Made by a program: the position numbers and the translations under genes
From: a bacterium
Lineage (GTDB): Bacteria; Bacillota; Clostridia; Oscillospirales; Acutalibacteraceae
Direction of reading: 5' to 3'
Length of the DNA stretch: 36,793 nt
NCBI GenBank assembly: GCA_020627425.1
Contig: JAHKXX010000101.1
Coordinates: 1-36,793, forward strand
The notes under the pieces: generated by a model
What the model was told of the DNA's origin: nothing
Seen by the model: only the letters and a program-made list of their open reading frames with translations
The model's database searches: none
Shown: positions 1 to 7,887 of the stretch, piece by piece
Layout of the letters: the number at the start of each line of letters is the position of its first letter
Numbering within the stretch: position 1 is the stretch's first letter

Positions 1-1052
1 ACCTCGTTCTTGCCGTGCGTGGGATAGATAACGGCTGTATCAAGTACTCTGCCGGTAGAATCGAGCACGGCTGTCTTGCAGCCTGTCCTGTAGCCGGGGT
101 CAAGACCTATGGTATTATAGCCCTTTACCGGCGGCTGCATCAAAAGCTGTCTGAGGTTCATGGCAAACAGCCTTATCGCCTGCTCGTCGGCTCGGTCTGT
201 TAGCTCTGATCTTATCTCGCGCTCTACCGACGGGAAGATAAGGCGCGAATAGGCGTCCGCACACGCCTGCTTTACTATTTCGGCACAGGTACCCCCTTTG
301 TTTATAAGGAGCCTGTACATTATATTAAGACATCTGTCGGGTTCTGTTTCTATGCTTACCTTTAAAATGTCCTCGCGCTCTCCTCTGTCAATAGCGAGGA
401 TGCGGTGAGAGGCTATGTTCTTTACGCTGTCGCGGTAGTTATAATAAGTGCTGTATTCGCTGTCCTTTTCGGGATCGGCAGCCTTTGATACAATACTTCC
501 GTTGAGCCTGATAATGTTTTTTATCCGCTTTCTTATCTCGACATTATCCGATATGTTTTCAGCAATTATGTCGGACGCTCCTTGCAGAGCATCTGCGACG
601 TCGGTAACGCCCTTTTCTTCATCTATGTATTTTTTTGCAAGCTCTTCGGGGTCGCCGTCTTTAAGACTCATGATCTCTTCTGCCAGAGGTTCCAGACCCT
701 TTTCCTTTGCAACGCTTGCCCTTGTCCTTCTTTTCGGGCGATAAGGTCTGTATATGTCCTCGATCTCGGCAAGGGTCTTTGCCTGTAAAAGAGCTGCGGA
801 TATTTCATCGGTCATCTTTCCCATACCGTCTATAAGAGAGTAGACCTCTTGTGTACGCTTGTCCATACCGCGAAGATATTCGAGTCTTTCACTTATGCTT
901 CTGATCGTCTGATCATCAAGGGTGCCGTGCATTTCCTTTCTGTAGCGTGCTATAAATGGAATTGTGTTTCCCTCGTCAAGCAGGTCAATTATATTCTGCG
1001 CGTACTCCTGTTTTATCTTGAATTCCTCTGAAAGTCGTTTTGCGTGTTCCAT
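1..1052 (-). CDS. tex: Tex-family RNA-binding transcriptional accessory protein (N-terminal part)
   Basis: The reading frame enters from the left edge and only about 350 N-terminal residues are present. The protein starts MEHAKRLSEEFKIKQEYAQN and contains the Tex signatures NTIPFIARYRKE and YRPYRPKRRTRA in the N-terminal helical region. Near the window edge it begins the YqgF-like RNase H fold with GLDPGYRTGCKTAVLD. Full Tex proteins also have a helix-hairpin-helix and a C-terminal S1 RNA-binding domain, which lie outside. Tex binds nucleic acid and is involved in transcription and RNA metabolism; its exact role is unsettled. The start follows a good GGAGGA ribosome site. It is the last visible gene of a minus-strand unit, 22 bp behind a small membrane protein. 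Confidence 0.93.
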   Translation of the reverse strand, partial: MEHAKRLSEEFKIKQEYAQNIIDLLDEGNTIPFIARYRKEMHGTLDDQTIRSISERLEYLRGMDKRTQEVYSLIDGMGKMTDEISAALLQAKTLAEIEDIYRPYRPKRRTRASVAKEKGLEPLAEEIMSLKDGDPEELAKKYIDEEKGVTDVADALQGASDIIAENISDNVEIRKRIKNIIRLNGSIVSKAADPEKDSEYSTYYNYRDSVKNIASHRILAIDRGEREDILKVSIETEPDRCLNIMYRLLINKGGTCAEIVKQACADAYSRLIFPSVEREIRSELTDRADEQAIRLFAMNLRQLLMQPPVKGYNTIGLDPGYRTGCKTAVLDSTGRVLDTAVIYPTHGKNE

Positions 1053-1074
1053 TTTTCCTCCGTCAGCAATGATC

Positions 1075-1797
1075 TCAGTCAAAGGGTACGACCAGAACGG
1101 TCATACCGTTTGTAACATTGAGAGTGTACTTATTATTTCCCTTTTCGTTTTTCTCGATATAATAGCTATAGTTTACCGAATCCGACGTTGCAGAGCAGAC
1201 GGGCATCATAAGTATACCGTTTTTTCTGAATACCTCTATGTTATGTACTATACCCACACCCGGAGCAGAAAACAGTGTATGCGCGGATACGTTGCTGTCA
1301 ACGACAGTGACCGTATCGCCGTCAGAAAGCTGTTCTTCGGTAAAGACCGCGTCGGTATAGGGATTCTGGATAACCGTCATAACGGCAAATACGGCAAACA
1401 GCAGAGTCAAGGCAAAGGAGAAAAGAAAATATATAGAATGGCTTTTTTCCTTTTTGCTATTAATCAGCTTTGCTGCCTTATAGCTTTTATAGAGTCCTAC
1501 ACTCATCATTATAAGCGGTACAAGATAGCACAGATAAAAATAAGCGTTAAGTATTGCGTTTGCTATTATGAACTTTATACCTGTAAATTCAAACACTATG
1601 TTTATTATAACAAACACTAAAAGCGTTATAAGCCCTGCTCTGTATAGCCTTGTTCCTTTTTTGTAGGTACTGTCCTTGTTTAGAATACTTATATCTTCTG
1701 CGGCGGCATCGCCATCCTGTCCGGAGCTTTCGGCAGGTTCTGCCGGACTTAGCTCTTTTGTGCCGTTTTCAAGCTCTGTTATTTTTTCTGTATCCAT
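1075..1797 (-). CDS. Hypothetical three-TM membrane protein
   Basis: This 240-residue protein is not one I recognise. Residues 1-50 are acidic and polar, then three hydrophobic segments follow at about 52-72, 76-103 and 122-143. A C-terminal domain of about 95 residues probably lies outside the membrane and is rich in Val, Thr and Asn. I prefer the start MDTEK because AGAGGTG lies 8 nt before that ATG; a longer version from 1818 has no ribosome site. It sits 42 bp behind the acyltransferase gene and 22 bp ahead of tex, so it is probably co-transcribed with both. Confidence 0.8.
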   Translation of the reverse strand: MDTEKITELENGTKELSPAEPAESSGQDGDAAAEDISILNKDSTYKKGTRLYRAGLITLLVFVIINIVFEFTGIKFIIANAILNAYFYLCYLVPLIMMSVGLYKSYKAAKLINSKKEKSHSIYFLFSFALTLLFAVFAVMTVIQNPYTDAVFTEEQLSDGDTVTVVDSNVSAHTLFSAPGVGIVHNIEVFRKNGILMMPVCSATSDSVNYSYYIEKNEKGNNKYTLNVTNGMTVLVVPFD

Positions 1798-1839
1798 AGA
1801 ATTACACCTCTTTGTCATGTTGTGTAAGGAACTAAAGGC

Positions 1840-2631
1840 TCAGCCGTTTGAGCCGATAATAAGCTTTACGAGACTGCAAATGCCGTAGATAACGGGCTGG
1901 TGCAGTATATATACTAAAAGCGCGTGCCTGCCGAGAAAAGCAAGCGGCGGTATATGCTTTTTATAGGTAAAGGCAGGAAATTTTTTATCCGCAGCAAGCT
2001 TGCCGAAGAATCCGCCTGCAAAAAACAGGAACAGCCACGGCATAAGCGGAAAATAGTCGCTGGAAACAAAATCCTTTGACGGGAAACCCAGAGCATAGAA
2101 GATACCTGAGCTGTACCACTCCACCGGCAGCCTGAGCTGATATAAAAACGGGATACCGACATAGCCCCGTGTTATCTGTAGTGTAAAAACAAAAAGCAGG
2201 ACGTTCAGTATTATTCCTATCCACATAGGTACAAGCCCTACGACCTTTCGCAGAAGTCCGAAGGCTATCATACAGACAGCGAGCATATGCAGCACGCCGA
2301 AACGTATGACCTGATCCTCGCCGACAACCAGGAAGGTGACTACTGTCACTGCCTCGGCTATAAACAGAAGCTTGCAGCCGCGCTCAAGGTTTGAGTGACT
2401 GAGGTTTGAGGCAATGCCCGAGATCAGTATAAAGAGTCCGGCAAAAAACGGTTCTGCCGGCATAAAGAATTCTATCAGCTTCACTCCAAAGTCGAAGTTG
2501 AACAAATATCCGACGGTATAGAATGCGTGGTAGAACACCATACAAAACACAGCAAAGCCCCTTAACTCGTCAAGGGTATGTATCCTCTTTTTTTCTTTTT
2601 TTGAGGAGTTTTCTTTGGCTGCTTCCGACAT
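1840..2631 (-). CDS. DUF1624/HGSNAT-like membrane acyltransferase
   Basis: The 263-residue protein is almost entirely hydrophobic, with about seven to eight membrane spans after a short lysine-rich N-terminus. It carries the LDELRG motif at residues 20-25, followed by FCMVFYHAF with a histidine at 35. This is the hallmark of the heparan-alpha-glucosaminide N-acetyltransferase catalytic family (DUF1624), which moves acyl groups across or at the membrane. The C-terminal LGRHALLVYILHQPVIYG is also typical. The acceptor is unknown; a cell-surface glycan is the usual guess. The start is well set by AGGAGGA 7 nt upstream. It is the first gene of the unit leading to tex and is divergent from the thioesterase gene across repeat A. 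I see no convincing promoter for it. Confidence 0.85.
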   Translation of the reverse strand: MSEAAKENSSKKEKKRIHTLDELRGFAVFCMVFYHAFYTVGYLFNFDFGVKLIEFFMPAEPFFAGLFILISGIASNLSHSNLERGCKLLFIAEAVTVVTFLVVGEDQVIRFGVLHMLAVCMIAFGLLRKVVGLVPMWIGIILNVLLFVFTLQITRGYVGIPFLYQLRLPVEWYSSGIFYALGFPSKDFVSSDYFPLMPWLFLFFAGGFFGKLAADKKFPAFTYKKHIPPLAFLGRHALLVYILHQPVIYGICSLVKLIIGSNG

Positions 2632-2735
2632 ATCGCTTCCTCCTTTACAGTAAATGGGCGTATGCCCACACGAATATTTATTAATCAGAATACAATCAAG
2701 CAGAATAAACGATCATACTTGATATCATTTTCAAT

Positions 2736-2760
2736 CAGCGCTAAGCGGCACCATGCCGCT
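2736..2760 (-). repeat. Decayed fragment of the intergenic repeat core
   Basis: The sequence CAGCGCTAAGCGGCAC matches the same stretch in arm G2 (near 29573) and then closes into an AGCGGCA/TGCCGCT hairpin. It lies inside the inner end of arm A and looks like the remnant of a second arm, which would make locus A a former inverted pair. Confidence 0.4.
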
Positions 2761-2784
2761 ACCACTACGAGTATTATTTTAACA

Positions 2785-2962
2785 GGACACACCAAGCAGA
2801 ATAGAGAAATGTACCTGCCTTAACTTCAATGCAGCACAAGCGGCACCCTGTGTGCCGCGACGCGGACAAAGATGGACAATAAACCCAGCCTGTACGCGTG
2901 CCAATTTAGTAGGCGGCAACACCAACTACAGTGCGCGAATTGCCACCGGCGGCTCGCCGGTG
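2785..2962 (-). repeat. Structured intergenic repeat, arm A
   Basis: This arm runs from its inner end TCTATTCTGCTTGGTGT (minus strand) to an outer hairpin CACCGGCG-AGC-CGCCGGTG at 2944-2962. Between them are the conserved box with TTGGCACGCG, the TTTATTGTCCATC segment and the second hairpin GGCAC-ACAGG-GTGCC. The outer hairpin ends 1 nt before the -35 of the thioesterase promoter. Confidence 0.85.
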
Positions 2963-2963
2963 C

Positions 2964-2993
2964 TTGACGGGGGTAGGCACGCTGCTTTATAAT
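2964..2993 (+). promoter_or_regulatory. Promoter of the thioesterase-recD2-comF unit
   Basis: The -35 is TTGACG (2964-2969), the spacer is 18 bp and begins with five G, and the -10 is TATAAT (2988-2993). The -35 starts 1 nt beyond the outer hairpin of repeat arm A. The leader to the start codon is about 40 nt. Confidence 0.75.
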
Positions 2994-3038
2994 TATATCA
3001 GTAAATTTGATTATAATCAAGATAAGGGAGAGAGCAAA

Positions 3039-3434
3039 ATGAAAGAGCTTCAGATAGGTATGAAAAATATAATGACGGAGACAGTCGATCAGAATAATAC
3101 AGCCGAGAGTGTCGGAAGCGGCACTCTGCCCGTGTATGCTACTCCGGCTGTTGCTGCACTTGCGGAGGGAGCGGCATATAAGCTGATAGAACCGTACCTT
3201 TCACAGGGGATAACAAGCGTCGGTACAAAAATAAACGTCGAACATATCGCCGCAAGCAGTATAGGAGCCGAGATAACGGCAGAAGCCGTTCTCAGGGAAT
3301 TTGACGGCAGAAAATACTGCTTCGATATAACCGTAAGCGATAATGCCGGTGTTGTGGCAAAAATTTATCACGAGAGATTTACCGTAAAGAAGGATAAATT
3401 CCTTATAAAAGCAGAACAAAGAGGTATACAGTAA
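3039..3434 (+). CDS. FlK-like hot-dog thioesterase
   Basis: The 131-residue protein resembles fluoroacetyl-CoA thioesterase FlK and related single-domain hot-dog thioesterases. Thr35 (in YATPAV), Glu43 (in LAEGAA) and His69 (in VEHIAAS) have the same mutual spacing as the FlK catalytic Thr42, Glu50 and His76, and VGTKINVEHIAAS follows the family pattern. Most clostridial members are not known to act on fluoroacetyl-CoA; a general acyl-CoA hydrolase role is the safe reading. The ATG at 3039 is chosen because GGGAGAG lies just upstream. A longer in-frame version would run back through repeat arm A and is not credible. It opens an operon with recD2 and comF. Confidence 0.85.
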   Translation: MKELQIGMKNIMTETVDQNNTAESVGSGTLPVYATPAVAALAEGAAYKLIEPYLSQGITSVGTKINVEHIAASSIGAEITAEAVLREFDGRKYCFDITVSDNAGVVAKIYHERFTVKKDKFLIKAEQRGIQ

Positions 3435-3473
3435 AAAATGCTGTGTGTATAGTTGATCAATAGTGGTGAGATA

Positions 3474-5675
3474 ATGGAAGAAAGGCAGTTGCTGGAGCTG
3501 AAAGGCTCTGTCGAGGAAATAATCTATAGAAACGAAAACAACGGCTACTCAGTGCTTAATGTTCTGTGTGACGGGATAAATACTACCGCCGTGGGAAATA
3601 TGTCCGATGTAAGCGTGGGCGATGAACTGAGACTTGTGGGAAACTGGAAAAACCACCCAAGCTATGGAGAACAGTTTTCGTTTGAATACTATGAGCAGTT
3701 TATGCCCTCAACCGGCGAAAGCGTGCTTAAATACCTTTCATCGGGCACAATAAAGGGTATAGGCAGGGCTACCGCAAAAAGACTCGTGGACGCATTCGGC
3801 GAAAACACACTGGAGGTTATGCGGGATGAGCCTATGCGGCTTGTGGAAATAAAAGGAATATCCGAAGCAAAGGCAATGGCATTGTCCGAAGAGGTAAGAA
3901 AAAGCTTCGGTATGCGTGAGGTCATGGTCTACCTGGAAAAATTCAAGATCTCTGCGCGTGAGGCTGTAAGAGTCTGGAAGGCTCTCGGTACCGGGGCTGT
4001 CGCACTGATAGAAGAAAACCCGTATATCCTCTGTTCAAATAATATTGATATTCCCTTTGACCGCGCAGATATGATAGCGGCTTCATTCGACAAGCCAGAG
4101 GACGACGCTTTTCGTATAAGAGCAGGAATATACTATATAATCAGCTATAACTGCGGCAATGGTCATACATGCCTGCCGAGGGAAAAGCTTATAAAAGTGT
4201 GCGCGGATTATCTGAAGCTGCCAAATGAGCTTATTGAGGATATACTTGCACAGATGCTGATAGACGGTACACTGATATGCGATACTATAGACAACAGGGA
4301 ATTTGTTTTTATTCCGGAAATGTACCGCAGTGAGACATATGCCGCAGACAGACTTTTAATGCTGCTTAAATTTCCTCCTCAAAGCATACCCGGAGGCAGA
4401 CTGGCTCTGGAAGCCTTTGAAAAACAGCAGGGTATAAGCTATGCTACTCTGCAAAGACAGGCAATAACAGAGGCTCTGTCGAACGGCTTGCTTATACTTA
4501 CGGGCGGTCCCGGTACGGGAAAAACAACAACACTGAACGCTATTATTTCTCTGTTTATGCAAAGCGGTCTGAAGGTGCTGTTGGCGGCGCCTACGGGCAG
4601 GGCGGCTCAGCGTATGTCACAGGTGACCGGGCAGGACGCAAAAACCATTCACCGCCTGCTGGAGGTAGAGTGGGACAAAAACGACAGACCTGTATTCAAA
4701 AGAAACGACAGAAACCTGCTTGACTGCGACGCACTGATAATCGACGAGCTGTCTATGGTGGATGTTTCACTTTTCGAGGGAGTTATGCGCGCGCTGCCGC
4801 CCGGATGCCGGCTGATCATGGTCGGCGACAGCGATCAGCTGCCGAGTGTAGGAGCAGGAAATGTACTGGGGGATCTTATCGCATCGGGAAAAATACCCGT
4901 AGTACAGCTTACCGAGATATTCCGTCAATCAATGAAAAGTCTTATCGTAACAAATGCGCACAAGATAGTTCATGGCGAGATGCCCGAGATACGGCGAACG
5001 GACAGCGACTTCTTCTTTATGACCTGTGACAGCAGGGAAAGGATCTCCTCGGTCATTGTAGAGCTTTGCTCTGTACGGCTGCCGAAAACCTACGGTTTTT
5101 CGAGTTTTGAAAATATTCAGGTCCTATGCCCCGGCAGAAAAGGCGCACTCGGCGTGACAGAGCTGAACAAGGCGCTGCAGTCTGCTCTTAACCCTCAGGA
5201 CAAAAGCAAGCCTCAGCTTGTACTGCCGAATTACACCTTCAGAGTCGGCGACAAGGTAATGCAGACGAAGAACAATTATGAGCTTCTGTGGATAAAGTCC
5301 GACGGCAGCGAGGGTGCCGGAGTATACAACGGAGACATAGGTATAGTAGAGCATATAGACAAACTCTCAAAAAGCGCAATTATACGCTATGATGACAGAA
5401 GGGTAGTGTATGATACGGAGTCTTTACAAAACGTAGAGCTTGCATATGCGACCACCGTACACAAAAGTCAAGGCAACGAGTTTGACGCCGTTATAATGCC
5501 TATGTACTACGGTTCTCCAAGACTATACTACAGAAATCTTTTATACACTGCCGTAACGAGGGCGAAGAAAATGCTCATACTTGTCGGAAATGCTCCGACT
5601 CTCAGAAAAATGGTAGAAAACAACAAAAAGACCCTGCGTTACTCGGGGCTGAGAGCTTTTCTGGAAAGAGAATGA
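3474..5675 (+). CDS. recD2: RecD2-type SF1B DNA helicase
   Basis: This 733-residue protein is a RecD/TraA-family ATP-dependent 5'-3' DNA helicase of the RecBC-independent RecD2 type. It has an N-terminal OB-like segment, helix-hairpin-helix repeats near residues 85-150 (GTIKGIGRATAKRL), and a C-terminal helicase core. Visible motifs are Walker A LTGGPGTGKTTT near 342, Walker B LIIDELSMVD near 420, GDSDQLPSVGAGN near 450, and motif VI region TTVHKSQGNEFDA near 658 followed by LLYTAVTRAKK. It probably helps replication-fork repair. The ATG start at 3474 has GGTGAG just upstream; a TTG start 21 nt earlier is less likely. Its last codons overlap the start of comF by 4 nt. Confidence 0.95.
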   Translation: MEERQLLELKGSVEEIIYRNENNGYSVLNVLCDGINTTAVGNMSDVSVGDELRLVGNWKNHPSYGEQFSFEYYEQFMPSTGESVLKYLSSGTIKGIGRATAKRLVDAFGENTLEVMRDEPMRLVEIKGISEAKAMALSEEVRKSFGMREVMVYLEKFKISAREAVRVWKALGTGAVALIEENPYILCSNNIDIPFDRADMIAASFDKPEDDAFRIRAGIYYIISYNCGNGHTCLPREKLIKVCADYLKLPNELIEDILAQMLIDGTLICDTIDNREFVFIPEMYRSETYAADRLLMLLKFPPQSIPGGRLALEAFEKQQGISYATLQRQAITEALSNGLLILTGGPGTGKTTTLNAIISLFMQSGLKVLLAAPTGRAAQRMSQVTGQDAKTIHRLLEVEWDKNDRPVFKRNDRNLLDCDALIIDELSMVDVSLFEGVMRALPPGCRLIMVGDSDQLPSVGAGNVLGDLIASGKIPVVQLTEIFRQSMKSLIVTNAHKIVHGEMPEIRRTDSDFFFMTCDSRERISSVIVELCSVRLPKTYGFSSFENIQVLCPGRKGALGVTELNKALQSALNPQDKSKPQLVLPNYTFRVGDKVMQTKNNYELLWIKSDGSEGAGVYNGDIGIVEHIDKLSKSAIIRYDDRRVVYDTESLQNVELAYATTVHKSQGNEFDAVIMPMYYGSPRLYYRNLLYTAVTRAKKMLILVGNAPTLRKMVENNKKTLRYSGLRAFLERE

Positions 5676-6361
5676 CTGAATCTATGAACAGGCTTACAGA
5701 AACCGTATTATCATTTATTATGCCAAGCCGCTGTCCCTTTTGCGGAAAAAGGATAGCCTACGACGAGAGCGAGTGCAGCAATTGCCGCTCGTTTTTTCCG
5801 AAGGACATAAAAAGAAAGGCGCTCCCGACAGGCGAAGAATGCTTTTATCCGTTCTACTACGAGAGCAGGTACAAGGACGCTATGCTTGCTCTGAAGTTCA
5901 AGGGTATGCGATACTATGCCGTCAGCTTTGCAAAGGCTATGACAGGATGTGCAAAAAGAGCCTATGGTGAATATCATATAGATATGATAACCTATGTGCC
6001 TATGTCGGGAAAAAAGAAGCTGCTGCGCGGATACAACCAGTCAAAGCTTCTTGCCGACATTATCGCCCGTGAGCTTTCGGTACCCTGTTGCAGTACACTA
6101 TACAAAAACCCGAAAACTCCCGAACAGCACAAGCTATCAAAGGAAGAGCGGGAGCAAAACGTCCGCGGCGCTTTCTCTCTGAAATACAGCGGTTCTCTTG
6201 ACGGCAAAGTCGTTTTACTTATTGACGACATTATCACCACCGGAAACACCCTATCCGAATGCACTCGTTTACTCCGCTGCGCCGGCGCCCACCCCCTTCC
6301 CCTCTGCGCCACGGGCAGCGCCGGCGGAGTGCCTCCGCAGTCGATTCGCGCCGGCGAGTGA
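5672..6361 (+). CDS. comF: ComF-family phosphoribosyltransferase-like protein with repeat-derived tail
   Basis: The 229-residue protein has a four-cysteine zinc-binding N-terminus (Cys21, Cys24, Cys35, Cys38) and the PRPP-loop motif VLLIDDIITTGNT near 181-193, as in ComF/GntX proteins. In competent bacteria ComF acts in DNA uptake or processing of transforming DNA. YVPMSGKKKLLRGYNQS is also typical. The normal ComF fold ends around residue 205. From about 205 to 229 the frame runs through a C-rich tract into the outer hairpin of repeat arm B1 (6324 on), so the last dozen codons and the stop come from the repeat. This tail is unlike other ComF proteins. The gene overlaps recD2 by 4 nt and is the last of the operon. 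Confidence 0.9.
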   Translation: MTESMNRLTETVLSFIMPSRCPFCGKRIAYDESECSNCRSFFPKDIKRKALPTGEECFYPFYYESRYKDAMLALKFKGMRYYAVSFAKAMTGCAKRAYGEYHIDMITYVPMSGKKKLLRGYNQSKLLADIIARELSVPCCSTLYKNPKTPEQHKLSKEEREQNVRGAFSLKYSGSLDGKVVLLIDDIITTGNTLSECTRLLRCAGAHPLPLCATGSAGGVPPQSIRAGE

Positions 6362-6500
6362 GTGTTACCGCATACCTTGTTGGCACGCGGTCGGGTTGGT
6401 CTTATTATACCTCTCAGTCCGCGCCGTGCCGTACAGGACGGCACTTGACGCTGCTATAAAGTGACGGCGAGTATATTTGTCTATTCTGTTTATTGTCTCC
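6324..6500 (+). repeat. Structured intergenic repeat, arm B1
   Basis: The arm starts with the outer hairpin GCGGAG-TGC-CTCCGC (6324-6338) inside the end of comF. It continues with a diverged conserved box, TTGGCACGCGG, and the second hairpin GTGCCGT-ACAGG-ACGGCAC. It ends at TTTATTGTCTCC. It pairs with arm B2 to form a 512-bp inverted element. Confidence 0.85.
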
Positions 6501-6593
6501 GACTTTTAAAATTTACTGAAGACTGAAAACTTAAAACTGAATATTTAAAAATGATAGTCAGAAACTCACATTATACTCGCTGTACTGTTTTTC
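6501..6593. repeat. AT-rich centre of element B
   Basis: The centre between arms B1 and B2 carries short tandem variants of ACTGAAGACTGAAAACTT, followed by AACTCACATTATACTCGCTG. Nearly the same centre occurs in elements F (25143-25234) and G (29431-29524), and its right half in C and E. GTCTCC and GGAGAC bound it. Confidence 0.75.
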
Positions 6594-6835
6594 GGAGACA
6601 ATGAGCAGAGTAGAAAAGTATACTCGCCTCCACAATAAACCAGCGCTAAGCGGCGCGTAAGCGCCGTGACACGGACAAAAAGGTATAATAAACCCGGCTC
6701 GTACGCGTGCCAAAAAAGTCGGCGATAAAAACAACTACAGTGCGCGTGTTGACCGCGCAGGCACTGCGCCGCGTGCCAAGAAGGTAAGCGGTAACATAAA
6801 CCACAGTGCGCGAGTCGACAGCCCGGGCACCGGGC
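6594..6835 (-). repeat. Structured intergenic repeat, arm B2 with duplicated outer module
   Basis: Read inward from its outer end on the minus strand, this arm has hairpin GCCCGG-TGC-CCGGGC (6821-6835), the conserved box and TTGGCACGCG. It then repeats the whole module with hairpin GCGCAG-TGC-CTGCGC (6755-6769). The second hairpin CGGCGC-TTAC-GCGCCG follows. It is the only arm with two full outer modules, each about 66 bp. Confidence 0.85.
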
Positions 6836-6852
6836 ATTTTTTTGGAATAATG

Positions 6853-6881
6853 TTGAAAAATCAGACATAATATTGTAGAAT
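6853..6881 (+). promoter_or_regulatory. Promoter of the GNAT gene
   Basis: TTGAAA (6853-6858) and TAGAAT (6876-6881) are 17 bp apart. The -35 lies 17 nt beyond the outer hairpin of arm B2, the largest gap seen among the nine element-linked promoters. Confidence 0.6.
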
Positions 6882-6924
6882 AGTAGTTGACTCATATAGG
6901 TCATATATTTAAGGAGGGATATAT

Positions 6925-7773
6925 ATGGCATCAAAATTTGATCTGATCAAGGGAACAGACGATATTTTTAAAAATCCTGAGTATATTTCGGATTCCGTTG
7001 TGTTCAATTCTATAGAGTCGGCGAGGAACGAGGACGAGTATAAAATGTACTCCGACCATAGGAGCGTAATAATCTCTACTTCCGAAACCGGCAACAGAGT
7101 TTGGATATGGACATCGTCCTCCATAAAGAACAACACGGATAAGCTTATAGATATTTGCCGCTTTTTGCGCGACCTGAATATACCAAAGGTGGAGATATAC
7201 CTGAAGCAGGATGTTTCCGGCAATTTCTCCGATCTGTACGCACTGGCAACACTGGAGATAAACTATATCGTAAAGGACGAGTTTTCTCTCGGGGTTTATA
7301 CCTATAAGGGCGATAAGATAACGGATACAAATATCATTGTACCTGATGAGGATGAAAAGATAATTCTCATTGACAAAACCAATAAAGAGCATATAGCGCT
7401 TGTAACGGATTTCTATAAGGATTGCTGTGAGGAGTTTCGCTGGCAGGAAAAATTCGAGCGTAAGGTTCAGGAATATCTAAATATGGAAATGTACGCCCTT
7501 GTAAAGGACGGCAAAATGATAGCAAACGCCGCTATCGGCAGCCCTACAGAGAAATACCTGCGCATCAAGTCTATAGCTGTCCTCAAAAACGAGCGCCAAA
7601 AGGGCTATGGCTACAAGATGTGCGCCTTTGCAGTTAATAAAATACTGAAAAAGGGTACACAGCCTATGCTGTATACCCATGTCGGCAATTCCGCCGCTAT
7701 GGCACTATGGAAAAAGACCGGATTTAAGGAGCATAACAGACTCTGTCTGCTGAAAATCGAAGAGGATAACTGA
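6925..7773 (+). CDS. GNAT-family N-acetyltransferase
   Basis: The 282-residue protein has a C-terminal GNAT fold at about residues 150-280. The acetyl-CoA-binding stretch IAVLKNERQKGYGYKMCAFA matches motif A (R/QxxGxG/A), and a following YTHVGNSAAMALWKKTGFK matches motif B. Residues 1-140 form an N-terminal half without a motif I recognise. The substrate is unknown. AAGGAGGG sits 8 nt before the ATG. It is a single-gene unit, started by the promoter next to element B and ended by the hairpin at 7853-7880. Confidence 0.85.
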   Translation: MASKFDLIKGTDDIFKNPEYISDSVVFNSIESARNEDEYKMYSDHRSVIISTSETGNRVWIWTSSSIKNNTDKLIDICRFLRDLNIPKVEIYLKQDVSGNFSDLYALATLEINYIVKDEFSLGVYTYKGDKITDTNIIVPDEDEKIILIDKTNKEHIALVTDFYKDCCEEFRWQEKFERKVQEYLNMEMYALVKDGKMIANAAIGSPTEKYLRIKSIAVLKNERQKGYGYKMCAFAVNKILKKGTQPMLYTHVGNSAAMALWKKTGFKEHNRLCLLKIEEDN

Positions 7774-7852
7774 TAACCGTAAAGTAAGCCTGCGGCTTGC
7801 CTTTGCTTGCCCCAAGCAACGCTTTTAATTATCCGTCAGGTACTATCCATAC

Positions 7853-7880
7853 AAAAAAAGCCCCGATGTGGGGCTTTTTT
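7853..7880. terminator. Bidirectional intrinsic terminator
   Basis: AAGCCCC (7858-7864) pairs with GGGGCTT (7870-7876) around a 5-nt loop. A T run follows on the plus strand and an A run precedes it, so the hairpin can end both the GNAT gene and the convergent ECF gene. Confidence 0.9.
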
Positions 7881-7887
7881 ATTTATT

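Noticed and set aside
6640..6680. Repeat core hairpin as an intrinsic terminator.
   Set aside because: The GC-rich stems are not followed by a T run on either strand, so a Rho-independent role is unlikely.
6324..6835. Element B as a classic MITE or insertion sequence.
   Set aside because: I see no target-site duplication at any locus, no transposase, and no constant terminal sequence: the ends change while keeping hairpins. A mobile origin stays possible but is unproven.
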